A DNA stretch of 64,000 nt, from positions 1-64,000 of the forward strand of contig NZ_CP086108.1 in NCBI RefSeq assembly GCF_016765655.2, read 5' to 3'. This stretch comes from Skermanella mucosa. Its GTDB lineage: Bacteria > Pseudomonadota > Alphaproteobacteria > Azospirillales > Azospirillaceae. Position numbers and translations under genes: made by a program. Every line of letters begins with the position of its first letter. The stretch's first letter is position 1. This document shows, in pieces, positions 33,253-42,548 of this stretch. The notes below the pieces were generated by a model, which saw only the letters and a list, made by a program, of their open reading frames with translations, was not told where the DNA came from and ran no database searches.

Positions 33253-34371
33253 TTATCCAAATGAAGAGTGTCCGGCGCAGCAACCCGCCGCGGTCGTTCC
33301 CAGGTTCCGGCGCACCTTGCGATAGGCATCGACTACGTCATGGGCCAGGGCGTCGGTTTCCAGCGAGCGCAGCATGTCGCCCACGGTCCTGCCCCCCCTC
33401 ACCACGATCTCGGCGGGTGCCTCGATCAGCAGTCCTGCCCCTCCGGCCTCCCGCATCCAGCGCTGTTCCTCCTGGGCCGCTTCGGCCGCCAGGGCGGTCG
33501 CCTCCTCCGCGCAGGCCTGGGCGAGCCAGACCTTCATGTCGGCTGGAAGCCGGTCGACCACGGCGGATTTCGCCAGCAGTTCGGTCGCCAGCCCCGGCGA
33601 GAAGGCGCCGAAACGGACATAGCGGAGCCTGGCGTCCGCCAGCCGCCGGGCCGGTCCGGCGAGCACGGGCGGCACCTCCGCCGCGACCGCCTCGCCGTTC
33701 ACGACCGCGCCCAGGGCCGCCGCCGGGGTCATCGGAACGGTGTCGAACCCGAGCCGCCCCCAGACGGCGGCGGACCCGGGGCTGCAGGCGATCCTGCCCC
33801 CATCGGGCCAGGCGTCGTTCCGCACCGCCATCCCGCCGGCCGCGACCTCGCCGGTGAACCAGACCGCCAGGCCGGCGCGCCCGGCCTGATCCTCGCGCAC
33901 GCCCCGGCCGGGCGAGGTGTTGCGCCAGACCCGGACCTCCGGCGCCGTCATCCCGAACATCTGCATGCCGAACAAGGTCCAGACGGGCGGAGCCCCGGGC
34001 CACAGGTGGGCGGCCGAGTGCCAGGCATCGACGGGGATCCGCGCGACGTCGTCGAGCGCCGGCAGGCTGACGGTCCCGATATCCACCAACTCGACCGCGA
34101 CGGACCCGCCGCTGAGCCACTGGATGCGCTGGGCGAGACGCCGGGTGGAGAGGCCGAGCAGGTTGCCGTAGAGCGGCCACGCCGCGCCGAGGCGCAGCCG
34201 GTGAACCGGCGTCCCGCCCATCTCCTCCGCCGTCCGGCCCTGGGACTGGACGGCGGAGGACGCGATCGGGACCAGGCAGGCCATGCCGCCGACCTTGGCG
34301 CCGGCCTTCAGGCCCGCCTTCAGGAAGGAGCGCCGGTCGATTCCCCGGTCCATCTTGGGAGGGGGCCTCAT
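33253..34371 (-). CDS. Tat-exported TRAP-type substrate-binding protein (DctP family)
   Basis: A 372-residue periplasmic protein. The N-terminus has a twin-arginine signal (DRRSFLKAGLKAGAKVGGMA) and an A-x-A-like cleavage region near residue ~40. The mature part resembles DctP/TRAP solute receptors (HRLRLGAAWPLYGNLLGLS, LWPGAPPVWTLFGMQMFGM, and MKVWLAQACAEEATALA near the end). No TRAP membrane components (DctQ/DctM) are in the window. Its ATG overlaps the stop of the upstream glycosyltransferase as ATGA, so it is translated as part of the EPS operon, an odd partner for such a protein. The longer open frame upstream is not used. Confidence 0.75.
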   Translation of the reverse strand: MRPPPKMDRGIDRRSFLKAGLKAGAKVGGMACLVPIASSAVQSQGRTAEEMGGTPVHRLRLGAAWPLYGNLLGLSTRRLAQRIQWLSGGSVAVELVDIGTVSLPALDDVARIPVDAWHSAAHLWPGAPPVWTLFGMQMFGMTAPEVRVWRNTSPGRGVREDQAGRAGLAVWFTGEVAAGGMAVRNDAWPDGGRIACSPGSAAVWGRLGFDTVPMTPAAALGAVVNGEAVAAEVPPVLAGPARRLADARLRYVRFGAFSPGLATELLAKSAVVDRLPADMKVWLAQACAEEATALAAEAAQEEQRWMREAGGAGLLIEAPAEIVVRGGRTVGDMLRSLETDALAHDVVDAYRKVRRNLGTTAAGCCAGHSSFG

Positions 34372-35348
34372 GGGCTGGCGGCCAGCGGCATGCCGCGCGG
34401 CGTCCGTTCGCGGCGCCAGCTGGCGAGGCCTTCCATCCGGCCGCGCAAGGTCGCGCGCCAGCGGTCGAGGGCCAGGCGGCGGTCGGAGCGGGCTTCCAGC
34501 GCCAGGCAGAGCAACCCGGGCGCGTTCCGCGTCCCGCAGGCCAGCGACCACGCCAGCAGCGCCGCCCGCCGGACCGGCGAAAGGTGGTGGAGCAGCAGGA
34601 AGGTCTCGTTGTGGACCGCGTCGCTGACCGCCCGGGCGTTGAAGCCGTTGCGCTTGTCGTAATCCTGGCGGGGCGCGGGGAAGTGGTCGACCAGGATCGC
34701 CGGGTCGTAGACCAGCTGCCAGCCCCGCTCGACCATGTCCAGGCCGATGCCCAGCTCGAAATGGACCTGCGCGCCCGCCCCCTTCAGCCGCCGGTCGAAC
34801 CCGACCTTGCGGAGCAGCCCCGTCCGATAGGCGCAGTTGACGCCCTTCAGCACCTGGACCCGGCGCGGCCCGCCGCACCCCAGGTGATGGTTGCCGACCA
34901 CGCGGCCCCACCACTGGACCAGGCCGACCTTCCCGTGCAGGCCGCCCGGCTCGCCCAGTTCTCCCGGGATCAGGTCGCGCCCGCCGACGCCGCCGACCTT
35001 GACCGACGCCGCGAACGTCCGTTCGATCCGCTCCAGCCAATCGGCATGGGGAACCGCGTCGTCGTCGGTGATAGCCACCACCTCGCCCCGGACATGGTCG
35101 AGGCCGGTCGCCATGGCGTGGATCACGCCGGGCTGGTCGACCAGCACCAGGTCGGGCGGCGGGTTCGGGGAGAACAGCGGGGCGAAGCGCCGGACCGTCT
35201 CGATGGTCTCGTCGTCGCCGTCGCGGGCGACGACGACGATCTGGTCGGCCGGGCGGCGCTGCCGGGCGAGGCCGGCAAGGCACCGGGCGAGGTCCATGGG
35301 ACGCCGGTACGAGGGAACGAGGACGCTGATCTTCATCATGGTCTTCAT
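34368..35348 (-). CDS. Family 2 glycosyltransferase
   Basis: A 326-residue GT-A inverting glycosyltransferase starting MKTMMKISVLVPSYRRPMDL. The metal-binding DxD-like motif is AITDDDAVPHADW, and the acceptor-side motif is FDRRLKGAGAQVHFELGI. It should add a sugar to the growing lipid-linked EPS repeat at the inner face of the membrane. The start overlaps the stop of the Wzy-like gene (ATGA at 35345-35348) and its own stop overlaps the TRAP-type gene, so three genes form one tightly coupled leftward operon. Confidence 0.9.
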   Translation of the reverse strand: MKTMMKISVLVPSYRRPMDLARCLAGLARQRRPADQIVVVARDGDDETIETVRRFAPLFSPNPPPDLVLVDQPGVIHAMATGLDHVRGEVVAITDDDAVPHADWLERIERTFAASVKVGGVGGRDLIPGELGEPGGLHGKVGLVQWWGRVVGNHHLGCGGPRRVQVLKGVNCAYRTGLLRKVGFDRRLKGAGAQVHFELGIGLDMVERGWQLVYDPAILVDHFPAPRQDYDKRNGFNARAVSDAVHNETFLLLHHLSPVRRAALLAWSLACGTRNAPGLLCLALEARSDRRLALDRWRATLRGRMEGLASWRRERTPRGMPLAASP

Positions 35349-36826
35349 GGTGCGGAGGCCCCGCGGCTGGAGGATTGGGAGGCCCAGTGCCGCTCGGCCG
35401 CGATCGAGAAGCCGATGAAGCTCCAGAACAGGGTGCCGATGAAGCCGGTCAGCATGTTCGTGAAGATCATCTGGACCAGGATCGACAATGCCACCGATTC
35501 GGCGACGGTGACGAAGCCGTCGTGCCGGCTCCACCGCCGCTTGAAGGTGGCCGTGACCAGCAGCGCCACGCCCGACAGGTACAGGGCCGCTCCCAGCCAG
35601 CCGAGCACGAACGGCACCTCGAGCAACCCGCTGTCGATCACGCCGAACTCGCCCATCTTGCCGTTGTTGGAGATCTTGGTCGCGACGCCGGTGGCGCCGA
35701 TCCCCTGGCCGATCGGGTTGGACAGGGCGTCCTCGACGAAGGTCTGGAAGAAGTGGACCCGGTCGTTGAAGCTCTGGTCGTCCTGCGCCTTGTCGCCGAT
35801 CATGCTCTCGATGCGCGTCGTCACGGTCTTGGAGACCTGCTCGATCGACAGCAGCGGCAGCGACAGGACGGCGGTCAGCAGCACGGCGGCGATCAGCTTG
35901 GCGCGGCGCGACATGTCCATCTTGGCGAGCATGATGAACAGGCCGGCGCCGAAGCCGACCCAGGCGGCCCGCACCAGCGACAGCAGCAGCGCCACGACCG
36001 CGGGGATGCCGGCCAGGAAGGGCAGGCGCCCGCGGGCCCCCAGCACGATCAGCAGGCTGACCGCCAGCATGTTGGCATAGGGGCCGGGGGAATTCAGCGG
36101 GCCGAAGATGCGGACTTCCATGGGCGCCGGCCGGCCGATCGATTCCATCTGCACGACCTGCATCCAGAACGCGTCCCACGGCGCCAGGAAGAAGAACTGA
36201 TGGATGCCGTAGATGCCGAGCACGGCGGCGCCCATCAGGAACGCCTGCTCGGTCGAGGCCTTCAGCTTTTCATAGCTGCGCCAGCTGAAGGCGATGTGGA
36301 TGCCCATGACGACCGGCAGGACCCAGTTCAGCACGTCGAACGAGGCCGGGCTGAAGCCGACGTTCATCACCCCGACCGGGTAGGCCAGCGACAGCGCCAC
36401 CAGGATCGGCACGAAGGGGAACATGTCGCGCTGGTTCAGCCGGGGCAGGAACCGGATCACGGTGACCAGCATCAGCAGGCTGACGACGTAGGGCGCCAGC
36501 ATGATCGGGCTGAACTCGGTCCAGCCGGACTTGAAGTCGACCACCCGGCGAACGAACGGCGTCAGGAACCAGATCCACCAGAGATGGACCAGGTAGGCCG
36601 CCGGAAACCGCACGAACAGGAAGGCACCGATCAAGAAGGCGAGCGGCGTGTAGAAGAACCGCGTGGCCCCCGTCAGCCCCGCCGCGCAGGACAGCAGCAC
36701 GATGGCCCAGAAGCCGCCGATGAAGAACAGGCTGACCGGTACCGTCAGCCTGACCTGCCGGTCGCGCCGGGCCTTGGGCGGCACCTGGGGCGGACCCTGG
36801 GGAGGAACCATGCTGTACGCCGTCAT
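35345..36826 (-). CDS. O-antigen ligase/Wzy-type polysaccharide polymerase
   Basis: A 493-residue polytopic membrane protein with about ten to twelve hydrophobic segments (VSLFFIGGFWAIVLLSCAAG, MLAPYVVSLLMLVTVI, GRLPFLAGIPAVVALLLSLV and others). A large periplasmic loop carries NDRVHFFQTFVEDALSNPIG, the hallmark region of the O-antigen ligase/WzyE-like superfamily (Arg and His positions). It would polymerise EPS repeat units on the periplasmic side. A Pro-rich cytoplasmic N-terminus precedes helix 1. It is first in the leftward operon with GT2 and the TRAP-type gene, divergent from the rightward EPS block. Confidence 0.85.
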   Translation of the reverse strand: MTAYSMVPPQGPPQVPPKARRDRQVRLTVPVSLFFIGGFWAIVLLSCAAGLTGATRFFYTPLAFLIGAFLFVRFPAAYLVHLWWIWFLTPFVRRVVDFKSGWTEFSPIMLAPYVVSLLMLVTVIRFLPRLNQRDMFPFVPILVALSLAYPVGVMNVGFSPASFDVLNWVLPVVMGIHIAFSWRSYEKLKASTEQAFLMGAAVLGIYGIHQFFFLAPWDAFWMQVVQMESIGRPAPMEVRIFGPLNSPGPYANMLAVSLLIVLGARGRLPFLAGIPAVVALLLSLVRAAWVGFGAGLFIMLAKMDMSRRAKLIAAVLLTAVLSLPLLSIEQVSKTVTTRIESMIGDKAQDDQSFNDRVHFFQTFVEDALSNPIGQGIGATGVATKISNNGKMGEFGVIDSGLLEVPFVLGWLGAALYLSGVALLVTATFKRRWSRHDGFVTVAESVALSILVQMIFTNMLTGFIGTLFWSFIGFSIAAERHWASQSSSRGASAP

Positions 36827-37198
36827 TCACTGCTTCCCGATGATTTGCAGGCCGAAGCCGTCGCCGGACCGGGCGAGGGCACGTCTTCCAATTATCACAG
36901 GCGGCGGGTGCGGGCCGGGTAGGAAAGAAGATTAGTCCGAAGAAGAAACCGGCAGGAATGCCGCCGGAGTCTTCGGGATGATACGACGGGGCGGGGCGGC
37001 GACTTGGATGATCCATGGCATCGAAGGACAGACCTCCGTCGGGGCGGGTGGCTGCAAATAATCAGTTATCCGTTCGCTCCATGCTTCGCTCCGGCGCCAG
37101 CCCCGAAGGTAAGGGCCTGACGTCCCGGAATGCCCCTCCGATGAGGATCTGGCGGCATTTTACGCGTTTGCCCTAGCATCCGCCGTCAGCTTCCAGTC
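36827..37198. promoter_or_regulatory. Divergent intergenic region of the EPS locus
   Basis: These 372 bp separate the leftward Wzy-led operon from the rightward glycosyltransferase block and must carry both promoters. I see no long inverted repeat or clear -35/-10 pair. An AT-richer patch (CAAATAATCAGTTATCC, near 37055) and CATTTTACGCG near 37155 are candidate promoter areas. No open frame with coding bias is present. Confidence 0.5.
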
Positions 37199-38437
37199 AT
37201 GACCCGGGTGATTTCCCTTATGACCTTGTCGTATCCCGCCGTCGACGCGCCCGGCGGCCGTCAGCCGCTGTCGCTGGTTCCTCCCGCGCGCGTCACCACC
37301 CTGCAGATCGGCATCGGCTGGTTCCCCGAGACGCCGGGCGGACTCGACTGCGTCTACTACAACCTCGCCCGCCATCTGCCCGACCAGGGCGTCGACGTCG
37401 TCGGGCTGGTCGCCGGATCGGAGAACGTCGCCCGCGGCAGCGGCGGGCGGGTCACCAGCTTCGCCCGCCACGACGACGACTGGAAGGTCCGGATGAGGGC
37501 GATCCGGGCCAGGGCCGGCGAGGTCCTGAAGTCCGGCGGAGCCGACCTGATCGCCAGCCATTTCGGCCTCTACAGCCTGCCCCTGTACGACCATCTGCGC
37601 AAACGTCCTTTCGTGATGCACTTCCACGGCCCCTGGGCCCTCGAATGCGCCGCCGAAGGGGGCGGGTTCCTGGCGCAGCACAGCCGCTGGCTGATCGAGA
37701 CGGCGGTATACCGCACGGCCGACCGCTTCATCGTGCTGTCCGACGCCTTCGCCCGGCTGCTGGAGAACCATTATCGGGTCCCGGGCGACCGGATCGACGT
37801 GGTCCCCGGCGGCGTCGCCGACAGCTTCTTCCAGGAGAACGCCACCCCGGCCGAGGCGCGCCGGCTGCTCGACCTGCCGTCGGACCGGCCGATCCTGCTG
37901 ACCGTCCGCCGCCTGTGCCGGCGCATGGGGCTGGAGGACCTGATCGACGCCATCGGCGACCTGCGCGAGGCGGTTCCCGACGTGCTGCTGTTGATCGGCG
38001 GCAAGGGCCCGATCGAGGCCGAGCTTAAGCGCCGCGTCGCGGAGCGCGGGCTGGACCGCCACGTCCGCATGCTGGGGTTCATTCCCGATGCGGAACTGCC
38101 GCTCTACTACCGTGCCGCGGACCTGTCGGTCGTGCCGTCGGTGACGCTGGAAGGCTTCGGGCTGGTCGCGGCGGAATCCCTGGCCGCCGGCTGCCCGGCG
38201 CTGGTCACCCCGGTCGGCGGCTTGCCCTCCGTGGTGGCCGACCTGTCGCCGGGGCTGGTGCTCGAGGACGGCGGGCAGGCCGGGCTGGCGGACGGCTTGG
38301 CCGCCGTGCTGCTGGGCGTCATCAAGGTGCCCGACCGGGTGGCATGCCGCCACTACGCGCTGGACCGGTTCCAATGGTCGCTGGTGGCCGAGCGCACGTC
38401 CCGGGTCTATCGCAAGGTGCTGGGAGCCGCGCCATGA
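37199..38437 (+). CDS. Family 4 glycosyltransferase
   Basis: A 412-residue GT-B retaining glycosyltransferase. The N-terminal domain shows IGIGWFPETPGGLDCVYYNL, and the C-terminal nucleotide-sugar domain shows the E-x7-E motif EGFGLVAAESLAAG. It probably transfers a hexose to the lipid-linked repeat unit. No ribosome-binding site is obvious for the ATG at 37199; an ATG at 37220 is an alternative that would remove seven residues. It starts the rightward EPS block and overlaps the next gene by ATGA. Confidence 0.9.
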   Translation: MTRVISLMTLSYPAVDAPGGRQPLSLVPPARVTTLQIGIGWFPETPGGLDCVYYNLARHLPDQGVDVVGLVAGSENVARGSGGRVTSFARHDDDWKVRMRAIRARAGEVLKSGGADLIASHFGLYSLPLYDHLRKRPFVMHFHGPWALECAAEGGGFLAQHSRWLIETAVYRTADRFIVLSDAFARLLENHYRVPGDRIDVVPGGVADSFFQENATPAEARRLLDLPSDRPILLTVRRLCRRMGLEDLIDAIGDLREAVPDVLLLIGGKGPIEAELKRRVAERGLDRHVRMLGFIPDAELPLYYRAADLSVVPSVTLEGFGLVAAESLAAGCPALVTPVGGLPSVVADLSPGLVLEDGGQAGLADGLAAVLLGVIKVPDRVACRHYALDRFQWSLVAERTSRVYRKVLGAAP

Positions 38438-39951
38438 GCGCCGCCCACGGGGCGCTTCCCGGCAGCATGGCGGGACCGTGGATGCTGGACGGGCGGGACG
38501 CCATCTACGGCATGGTCGCCGGGGTGTCCAACGCGATCCCGGTCGGCGTGCTGCGCGGCACCGGGACCGTGTCGGTCGCCGACAAGGGCGCGATCGGCGA
38601 CGGCGACAGCCATCCCCTGTCGGAGGTCTTTCCGACCCTGGACGCCGCCCGCAAGATGTATCCGTTCGCGGCCAGCCTGCGGATGGAGATCGACGAGGCG
38701 GCGATCCGCCTCGCGATCCTGGAGGCCGAGGCGGCCCGGCCCAAGAAGGCGGTCTACCTGCCCGGGGGCCGGCGCTACCGGGTCGGCGGCACCCTGACGC
38801 TGGACCAGGTGTCGATGTTCTCCGACGCGATCGGCACGACCCTGGTGTGCGCGGACCTGGGGAGGGGCCGGCCCTGCATCGAGCTGACCGGCGATTCCAA
38901 CCGGATGAACGTCCGGCCCTATCTGCGCGACCTGACCATAGAGGGGCCGGGACGCCCGGCCAGGGTGGGCGAGAGCCCGGCCGAGTGCGACGGCGTCCGG
39001 ATCGGCCGGCCGGGAACCAAGACCGCGCCGCAGCTCGAGCGCGTGTTCGTCAGCGGATTCCGCAACGGCATCGTCATCGACCAGGATGACGGCCACATCA
39101 TGATGTACAGCGTCGCCGCGACCGACAATTACTATGGCCTGCATCTGGTCAGGACCAACGGCGACACCAAGATGCTGAACTGCCAGTTCGGCGGCAACCG
39201 GTTCGCCGGCATCGGCTGCCGGCCCGACGCCGGGCTGGGCGGCGGCTTCACCTGCTACCAGACGACCTTCGGCTTCCAGCCCTACGGCATCTACCAGGAG
39301 CCGGGGCCGGGCCGTAACAACCTGCTGACCGACGGCATCATCCATGGCCGGTTCGAGGCGCTGGGCAACGGGGCGATCGTGTCCGACGCGACAGCGGCGG
39401 GCGAGAACCCCATGGTGTCCGGAATCCGGATCGTCGGGACCGGCTTCAATTGGGACGATTCCTTCAGGATCGCGTCCCGGCCGCGCGATTACTGCCTGAA
39501 GCTGCCCTTCGTCCAGGGCATCAATACGATCGAGATGGACAATTTCCCGTTCGCTCCGGGCGACAGGGGAATGATCCATGCCGGCGACGGGCAGGGGCGG
39601 TTCCGCCTGATCTTCTCCGGCCGGGCCAAGCCCGAGCCCGACTGGAAGCTGGTGGCCGGCAACGACTACACCGAGGGCCTGACCCGCGTCAGCGTCCGCG
39701 ACACCGTGAACACGGTGGAAGTGGCGGTTCCCGCCGGGGCGCGTTCCGCCTCCGTCCGGGTGCAGACCAACTGCTACGCCGCCTCGTCGCGCGGCATCAA
39801 CCCGCAGGCCACACCCATGGGCGACCCCGGCGGCTCCTGGTGGATCGCCACCGCGGAGCAGGGCGCCTTCACGGAACTCACAGTACGGCTATCGGCGCCG
39901 GCCCCGTCGGGCGGTGTGCGGTTCCGCATCCTGGTCACCGACAAGGACTGA
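38434..39951 (+). CDS. Right-handed beta-helix (pectate lyase-like) protein
   Basis: A 505-residue protein whose ATG overlaps the preceding stop (38434-38437). After DKGAIGDGDSHPLSEVFPTL DAA-type opening, typical of pectate-lyase superfamily proteins, residues ~90-420 consist of beta-helix-like rungs (KAVYLPGGRRYRVGGTLTL, FVSGFRNGIVIDQDDGHIM, YYGLHLVRTNGDTKMLNCQF). No signal peptide is visible. The C-terminal ~100 residues form a separate beta domain. In EPS loci such proteins may act as lyases or tailspike-like depolymerases, or help to modify the polymer. Catalytic residues cannot be assigned by eye. Confidence 0.78.
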   Translation: MSAAHGALPGSMAGPWMLDGRDAIYGMVAGVSNAIPVGVLRGTGTVSVADKGAIGDGDSHPLSEVFPTLDAARKMYPFAASLRMEIDEAAIRLAILEAEAARPKKAVYLPGGRRYRVGGTLTLDQVSMFSDAIGTTLVCADLGRGRPCIELTGDSNRMNVRPYLRDLTIEGPGRPARVGESPAECDGVRIGRPGTKTAPQLERVFVSGFRNGIVIDQDDGHIMMYSVAATDNYYGLHLVRTNGDTKMLNCQFGGNRFAGIGCRPDAGLGGGFTCYQTTFGFQPYGIYQEPGPGRNNLLTDGIIHGRFEALGNGAIVSDATAAGENPMVSGIRIVGTGFNWDDSFRIASRPRDYCLKLPFVQGINTIEMDNFPFAPGDRGMIHAGDGQGRFRLIFSGRAKPEPDWKLVAGNDYTEGLTRVSVRDTVNTVEVAVPAGARSASVRVQTNCYAASSRGINPQATPMGDPGGSWWIATAEQGAFTELTVRLSAPAPSGGVRFRILVTDKD

Positions 39952-39954
39952 TCC

Positions 39955-41157
39955 ATGAACCGAACCGTACATGGCGGCCTGAACATCGGGATGGTCAGCT
40001 TCGCCTTCCACCGCGAGAACGGGCAGGGGCTGGTGAACTGCGAGATCGCCGCCGCGGCGCTGGCCCGGGGGCACCGCGTCACCCTGTTCTGCGAGGACGC
40101 AGATCCGGCGCTGGCGGCGCACCCCGGCGTCGAGGTGGTGCGCCTCAAGTCCTGGAAGCTGCCGACCCAGCTGCTGCGCGACCAGGCCCTGGCGCTCCAG
40201 GCTACGGCGGCGGTCGCGCGGCGCCGCCGTCGGCTGGACCTGGTCGTGACCAACGGCTTCTGCATGTGGGGGCGAAGCGACGTCAACGCCGTCCATTTCC
40301 TGCACCGCACCTGGACCCGGTCGCCCAACCATCCCTGGCGGCTGAAGCGCAGCCCCGACGGCGCCTACCGCTGGCTCTACAGCCAGGCGAACTGCCTGTT
40401 CGAGCGCCATGCCCTCGCCCGCTCCGGGCGGATCGTCGCGGTCTCCGACCCGCTGCGGGAAGAGGTGATCGCGATGGGCTTCGCGCCCGACCGGGTCGTC
40501 ACGATCCACAACGGCGTCGATCTCTCGCGCTTCCGCCCCGGCCCCGGGGACAGGGCGCGCTTCGGCCTGCCCGAGGGTGTTCCGACCGGGATCTTCGTCG
40601 GCGACATCCAGACCAGCCGGAAGAACCTGGACAGCGTCCTGAAGGCGCTCGCGATCACTCCCGGCGTCCATCTCGCGGTCGTCGGAACGGCGGAGGGCAG
40701 CGCCTTCCCGGCCATGGCGGAGCGGCTGGGCGTCAAGGACCGCTGCCATTTCCTGGGCTTCATGAGGCCGGATGGCGTCGCGGCGGCGTTCCGCTCGGCC
40801 GATTTCTTCATCTTCCCCTCGCGCTACGAGACCAGCGGCCTCGTCCTGCTGGAAGCCGCGGCCACCGGCCTGCCGGTGATCACTGCGGCATCGGTCGGAG
40901 CCGCCGGGATCTTCGCGCCCGACGCGGCGCTGATCTCCCCGGACCCGGAGGATGTCGCCTGGCTCGCCCGGGCCATGGCCCGGTTGCGCGACGACCCAGG
41001 CCTGGCCCGAAGCCTGGGAAGCGCGGCATTGGAAGTCGCCGGGCGCCAGACCTGGGACGTGGCGACCGGGAATTACCTCGACCTGTTCGAACAGGCGACC
41101 CGGCGGGTCGCCGAAACCCGGGCACCGGCCGGCCTGGGGGCACCTGAAGGCGCCTGA
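39955..41157 (+). CDS. Family 4 glycosyltransferase
   Basis: A 400-residue GT-B enzyme with MNRTVHGGLNIGMVSFAFHR at the start, the donor-domain motif VVTIHNGVDLSRFRPG, and E-x7-E in ETSGLVLLEAAATG. The ribosome-binding site AAGGAC and the 3 bp gap from the beta-helix gene make this the third gene of the rightward operon. A hairpin (TGCGGG-TTAT-CCCGCA at 41165-41180) follows its stop. The sugar it transfers is unknown. Confidence 0.9.
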   Translation: MNRTVHGGLNIGMVSFAFHRENGQGLVNCEIAAAALARGHRVTLFCEDADPALAAHPGVEVVRLKSWKLPTQLLRDQALALQATAAVARRRRRLDLVVTNGFCMWGRSDVNAVHFLHRTWTRSPNHPWRLKRSPDGAYRWLYSQANCLFERHALARSGRIVAVSDPLREEVIAMGFAPDRVVTIHNGVDLSRFRPGPGDRARFGLPEGVPTGIFVGDIQTSRKNLDSVLKALAITPGVHLAVVGTAEGSAFPAMAERLGVKDRCHFLGFMRPDGVAAAFRSADFFIFPSRYETSGLVLLEAAATGLPVITAASVGAAGIFAPDAALISPDPEDVAWLARAMARLRDDPGLARSLGSAALEVAGRQTWDVATGNYLDLFEQATRRVAETRAPAGLGAPEGA

Positions 41158-41224
41158 AGGCGATTGCGGGTTATCCCGCACTGCGACATCTCCCGGCCGA
41201 ATCCAACCCTTTCGGTAGTAGTAC

Positions 41225-41255
41225 AAATCCCGGACTGATCCGGCGTCCGGGATTT
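41225..41255. terminator. Strong inverted repeat between EPS glycosyltransferase genes
   Basis: AAATCCCGGAC and GTCCGGGATTT form a perfect 11 bp stem around a 9-base loop, followed by TTGGTAAAAAATC. It has the shape of an intrinsic terminator or attenuator with a short T-run (the A-run on the opposite side would also allow leftward use). It lies between the genes at 39955 and 41303, so it may separate two transcription units within the block. Confidence 0.7.
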
Positions 41256-41302
41256 TGGTAAAAAATCTTATAACGCATTTGTCACGGGATGCACCGGGCC
41301 AC

Positions 41303-42514
41303 ATGGATCCATCCATACTCTTCGTCGATCACGCCTCCGATGTGGGCGGTGCCGAGCTGTCGCTGCTCGATACCGCGATGCATTGGGCGGCGCCCCTATG
41401 CGTGGCCTTGATGCAGCCGGGGCCGTTCCGCGACCTGCTGCGCGACCAGGGCGTCCCTTCGACCCTGGTCGAAGCCGGCGAGGCCGTCCTGGGCGTGCGC
41501 CGCGGCGGCGGCTGGGATCAGGGCCTGCGGGCGGCCGCGGGCATTCCCCGGCTGGCGCACCAGCTCGCCCGTCTCGCCCGATCCTACGACGTCGTCTATG
41601 CCAATACCCAGAAGTCGCTGATCGTCGGCGGCCCCGCCGCCTGGATGGCCGGCCGGCCGCTGGTCTGGCACCTGCACGACATCCTCTCGGCCGAGCACTT
41701 CTCGGCGATGAACCGGCGGCTGCCGGTGCTGGTCGCCAACCGCTTCTGCGCCCGCGTCATCGCCAATTCGTCCGCGACGGCCGAAGCCTTCGTCCGCGAA
41801 GGCGGCAACCCCGACCTGGTCGGCGTGGTGCCCAACGGCTTTTCCGGGGCTCCGTTCGACCGGGACTCCGAGGAGGAGATCGCGGCCCTCCGCCACGCGC
41901 TGGGCCTCGACGGCAAGCCGCTGGCCGGGATGTTCGGCCGCCTCGCCCCGTGGAAGGGCCAGCATGTCTTCATCCGCGCCGTCGCCGCCGTTCCCGGCCT
42001 TCATGCCGTGATCGTCGGCGGCGCGCTGTTCGGCGAGCAGGTCTACGAGGAGGAACTGAAGCTCCTCTGCGCCGAGCTCGGCGTGCGGGACAGGGTCCAT
42101 TTCCTGGGCTTCCGGCGCGACATCCCCCGGCTGATGCGCATGATGACCCTGATCGTCCACGCCTCCACCGCGGCGGAGCCGTTCGGCCGGGTGCTGGTCG
42201 AGGCGATGCTGGCCCGCTCGCCCCTGATCGCGTCCCGGGCCGGCGGCGCGCTGGAGATCGTCGAGGACGGCGTCACCGGCCGGCTGGTAGCACCCGGGAG
42301 CGTCGCGGAACTCCGGGCCGCCATGGCGCGCATCCTGGCCGAGCCGGGCGAGGCCGCCACGATGGCGGACCAGGCCCGGCGGGCGGCGGTCGCGAACTTC
42401 TCCACCGAGGTCATGATCGACGGCATCCGCCGGGAGATCGGCCGCGTCCTGCCCGCCCCGGCCACCGACCCGCTTCCGGGCGGCCGCGGCGGTTCGACAG
42501 CCATTTCCGGCTGA
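41303..42514 (+). CDS. Family 4 glycosyltransferase
   Basis: A 403-residue GT-B enzyme beginning MDPSILFVDHASDVGGAELS. The same frame could start at a TTG at 41255, but that lies in the terminator stem. The C-terminal domain shows VGVVPNGFSGAPFDRDSE and the E-x7-E motif EPFGRVLVEAMLAR. It follows the strong hairpin, suggesting its own promoter or read-through control. It precedes the Wzc-like gene by 34 bp. Confidence 0.88.
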   Translation: MDPSILFVDHASDVGGAELSLLDTAMHWAAPLCVALMQPGPFRDLLRDQGVPSTLVEAGEAVLGVRRGGGWDQGLRAAAGIPRLAHQLARLARSYDVVYANTQKSLIVGGPAAWMAGRPLVWHLHDILSAEHFSAMNRRLPVLVANRFCARVIANSSATAEAFVREGGNPDLVGVVPNGFSGAPFDRDSEEEIAALRHALGLDGKPLAGMFGRLAPWKGQHVFIRAVAAVPGLHAVIVGGALFGEQVYEEELKLLCAELGVRDRVHFLGFRRDIPRLMRMMTLIVHASTAAEPFGRVLVEAMLARSPLIASRAGGALEIVEDGVTGRLVAPGSVAELRAAMARILAEPGEAATMADQARRAAVANFSTEVMIDGIRREIGRVLPAPATDPLPGGRGGSTAISG

Positions 42515-42548
42515 ATTCAAAAACCATCAAACTTTGATTGAGGCGATA

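Noticed and set aside
33253-35283. Single 676-residue protein upstream-extended from the TRAP-type gene
   Set aside because: The first half is a shadow of the GT2 gene; the Tat signal and the ATGA overlap support a start at 34371.
41165-41180. Intrinsic terminator at the TGCGGG-TTAT-CCCGCA hairpin
   Set aside because: There is no T-tract after the stem, and a better inverted repeat lies 45 bp downstream.
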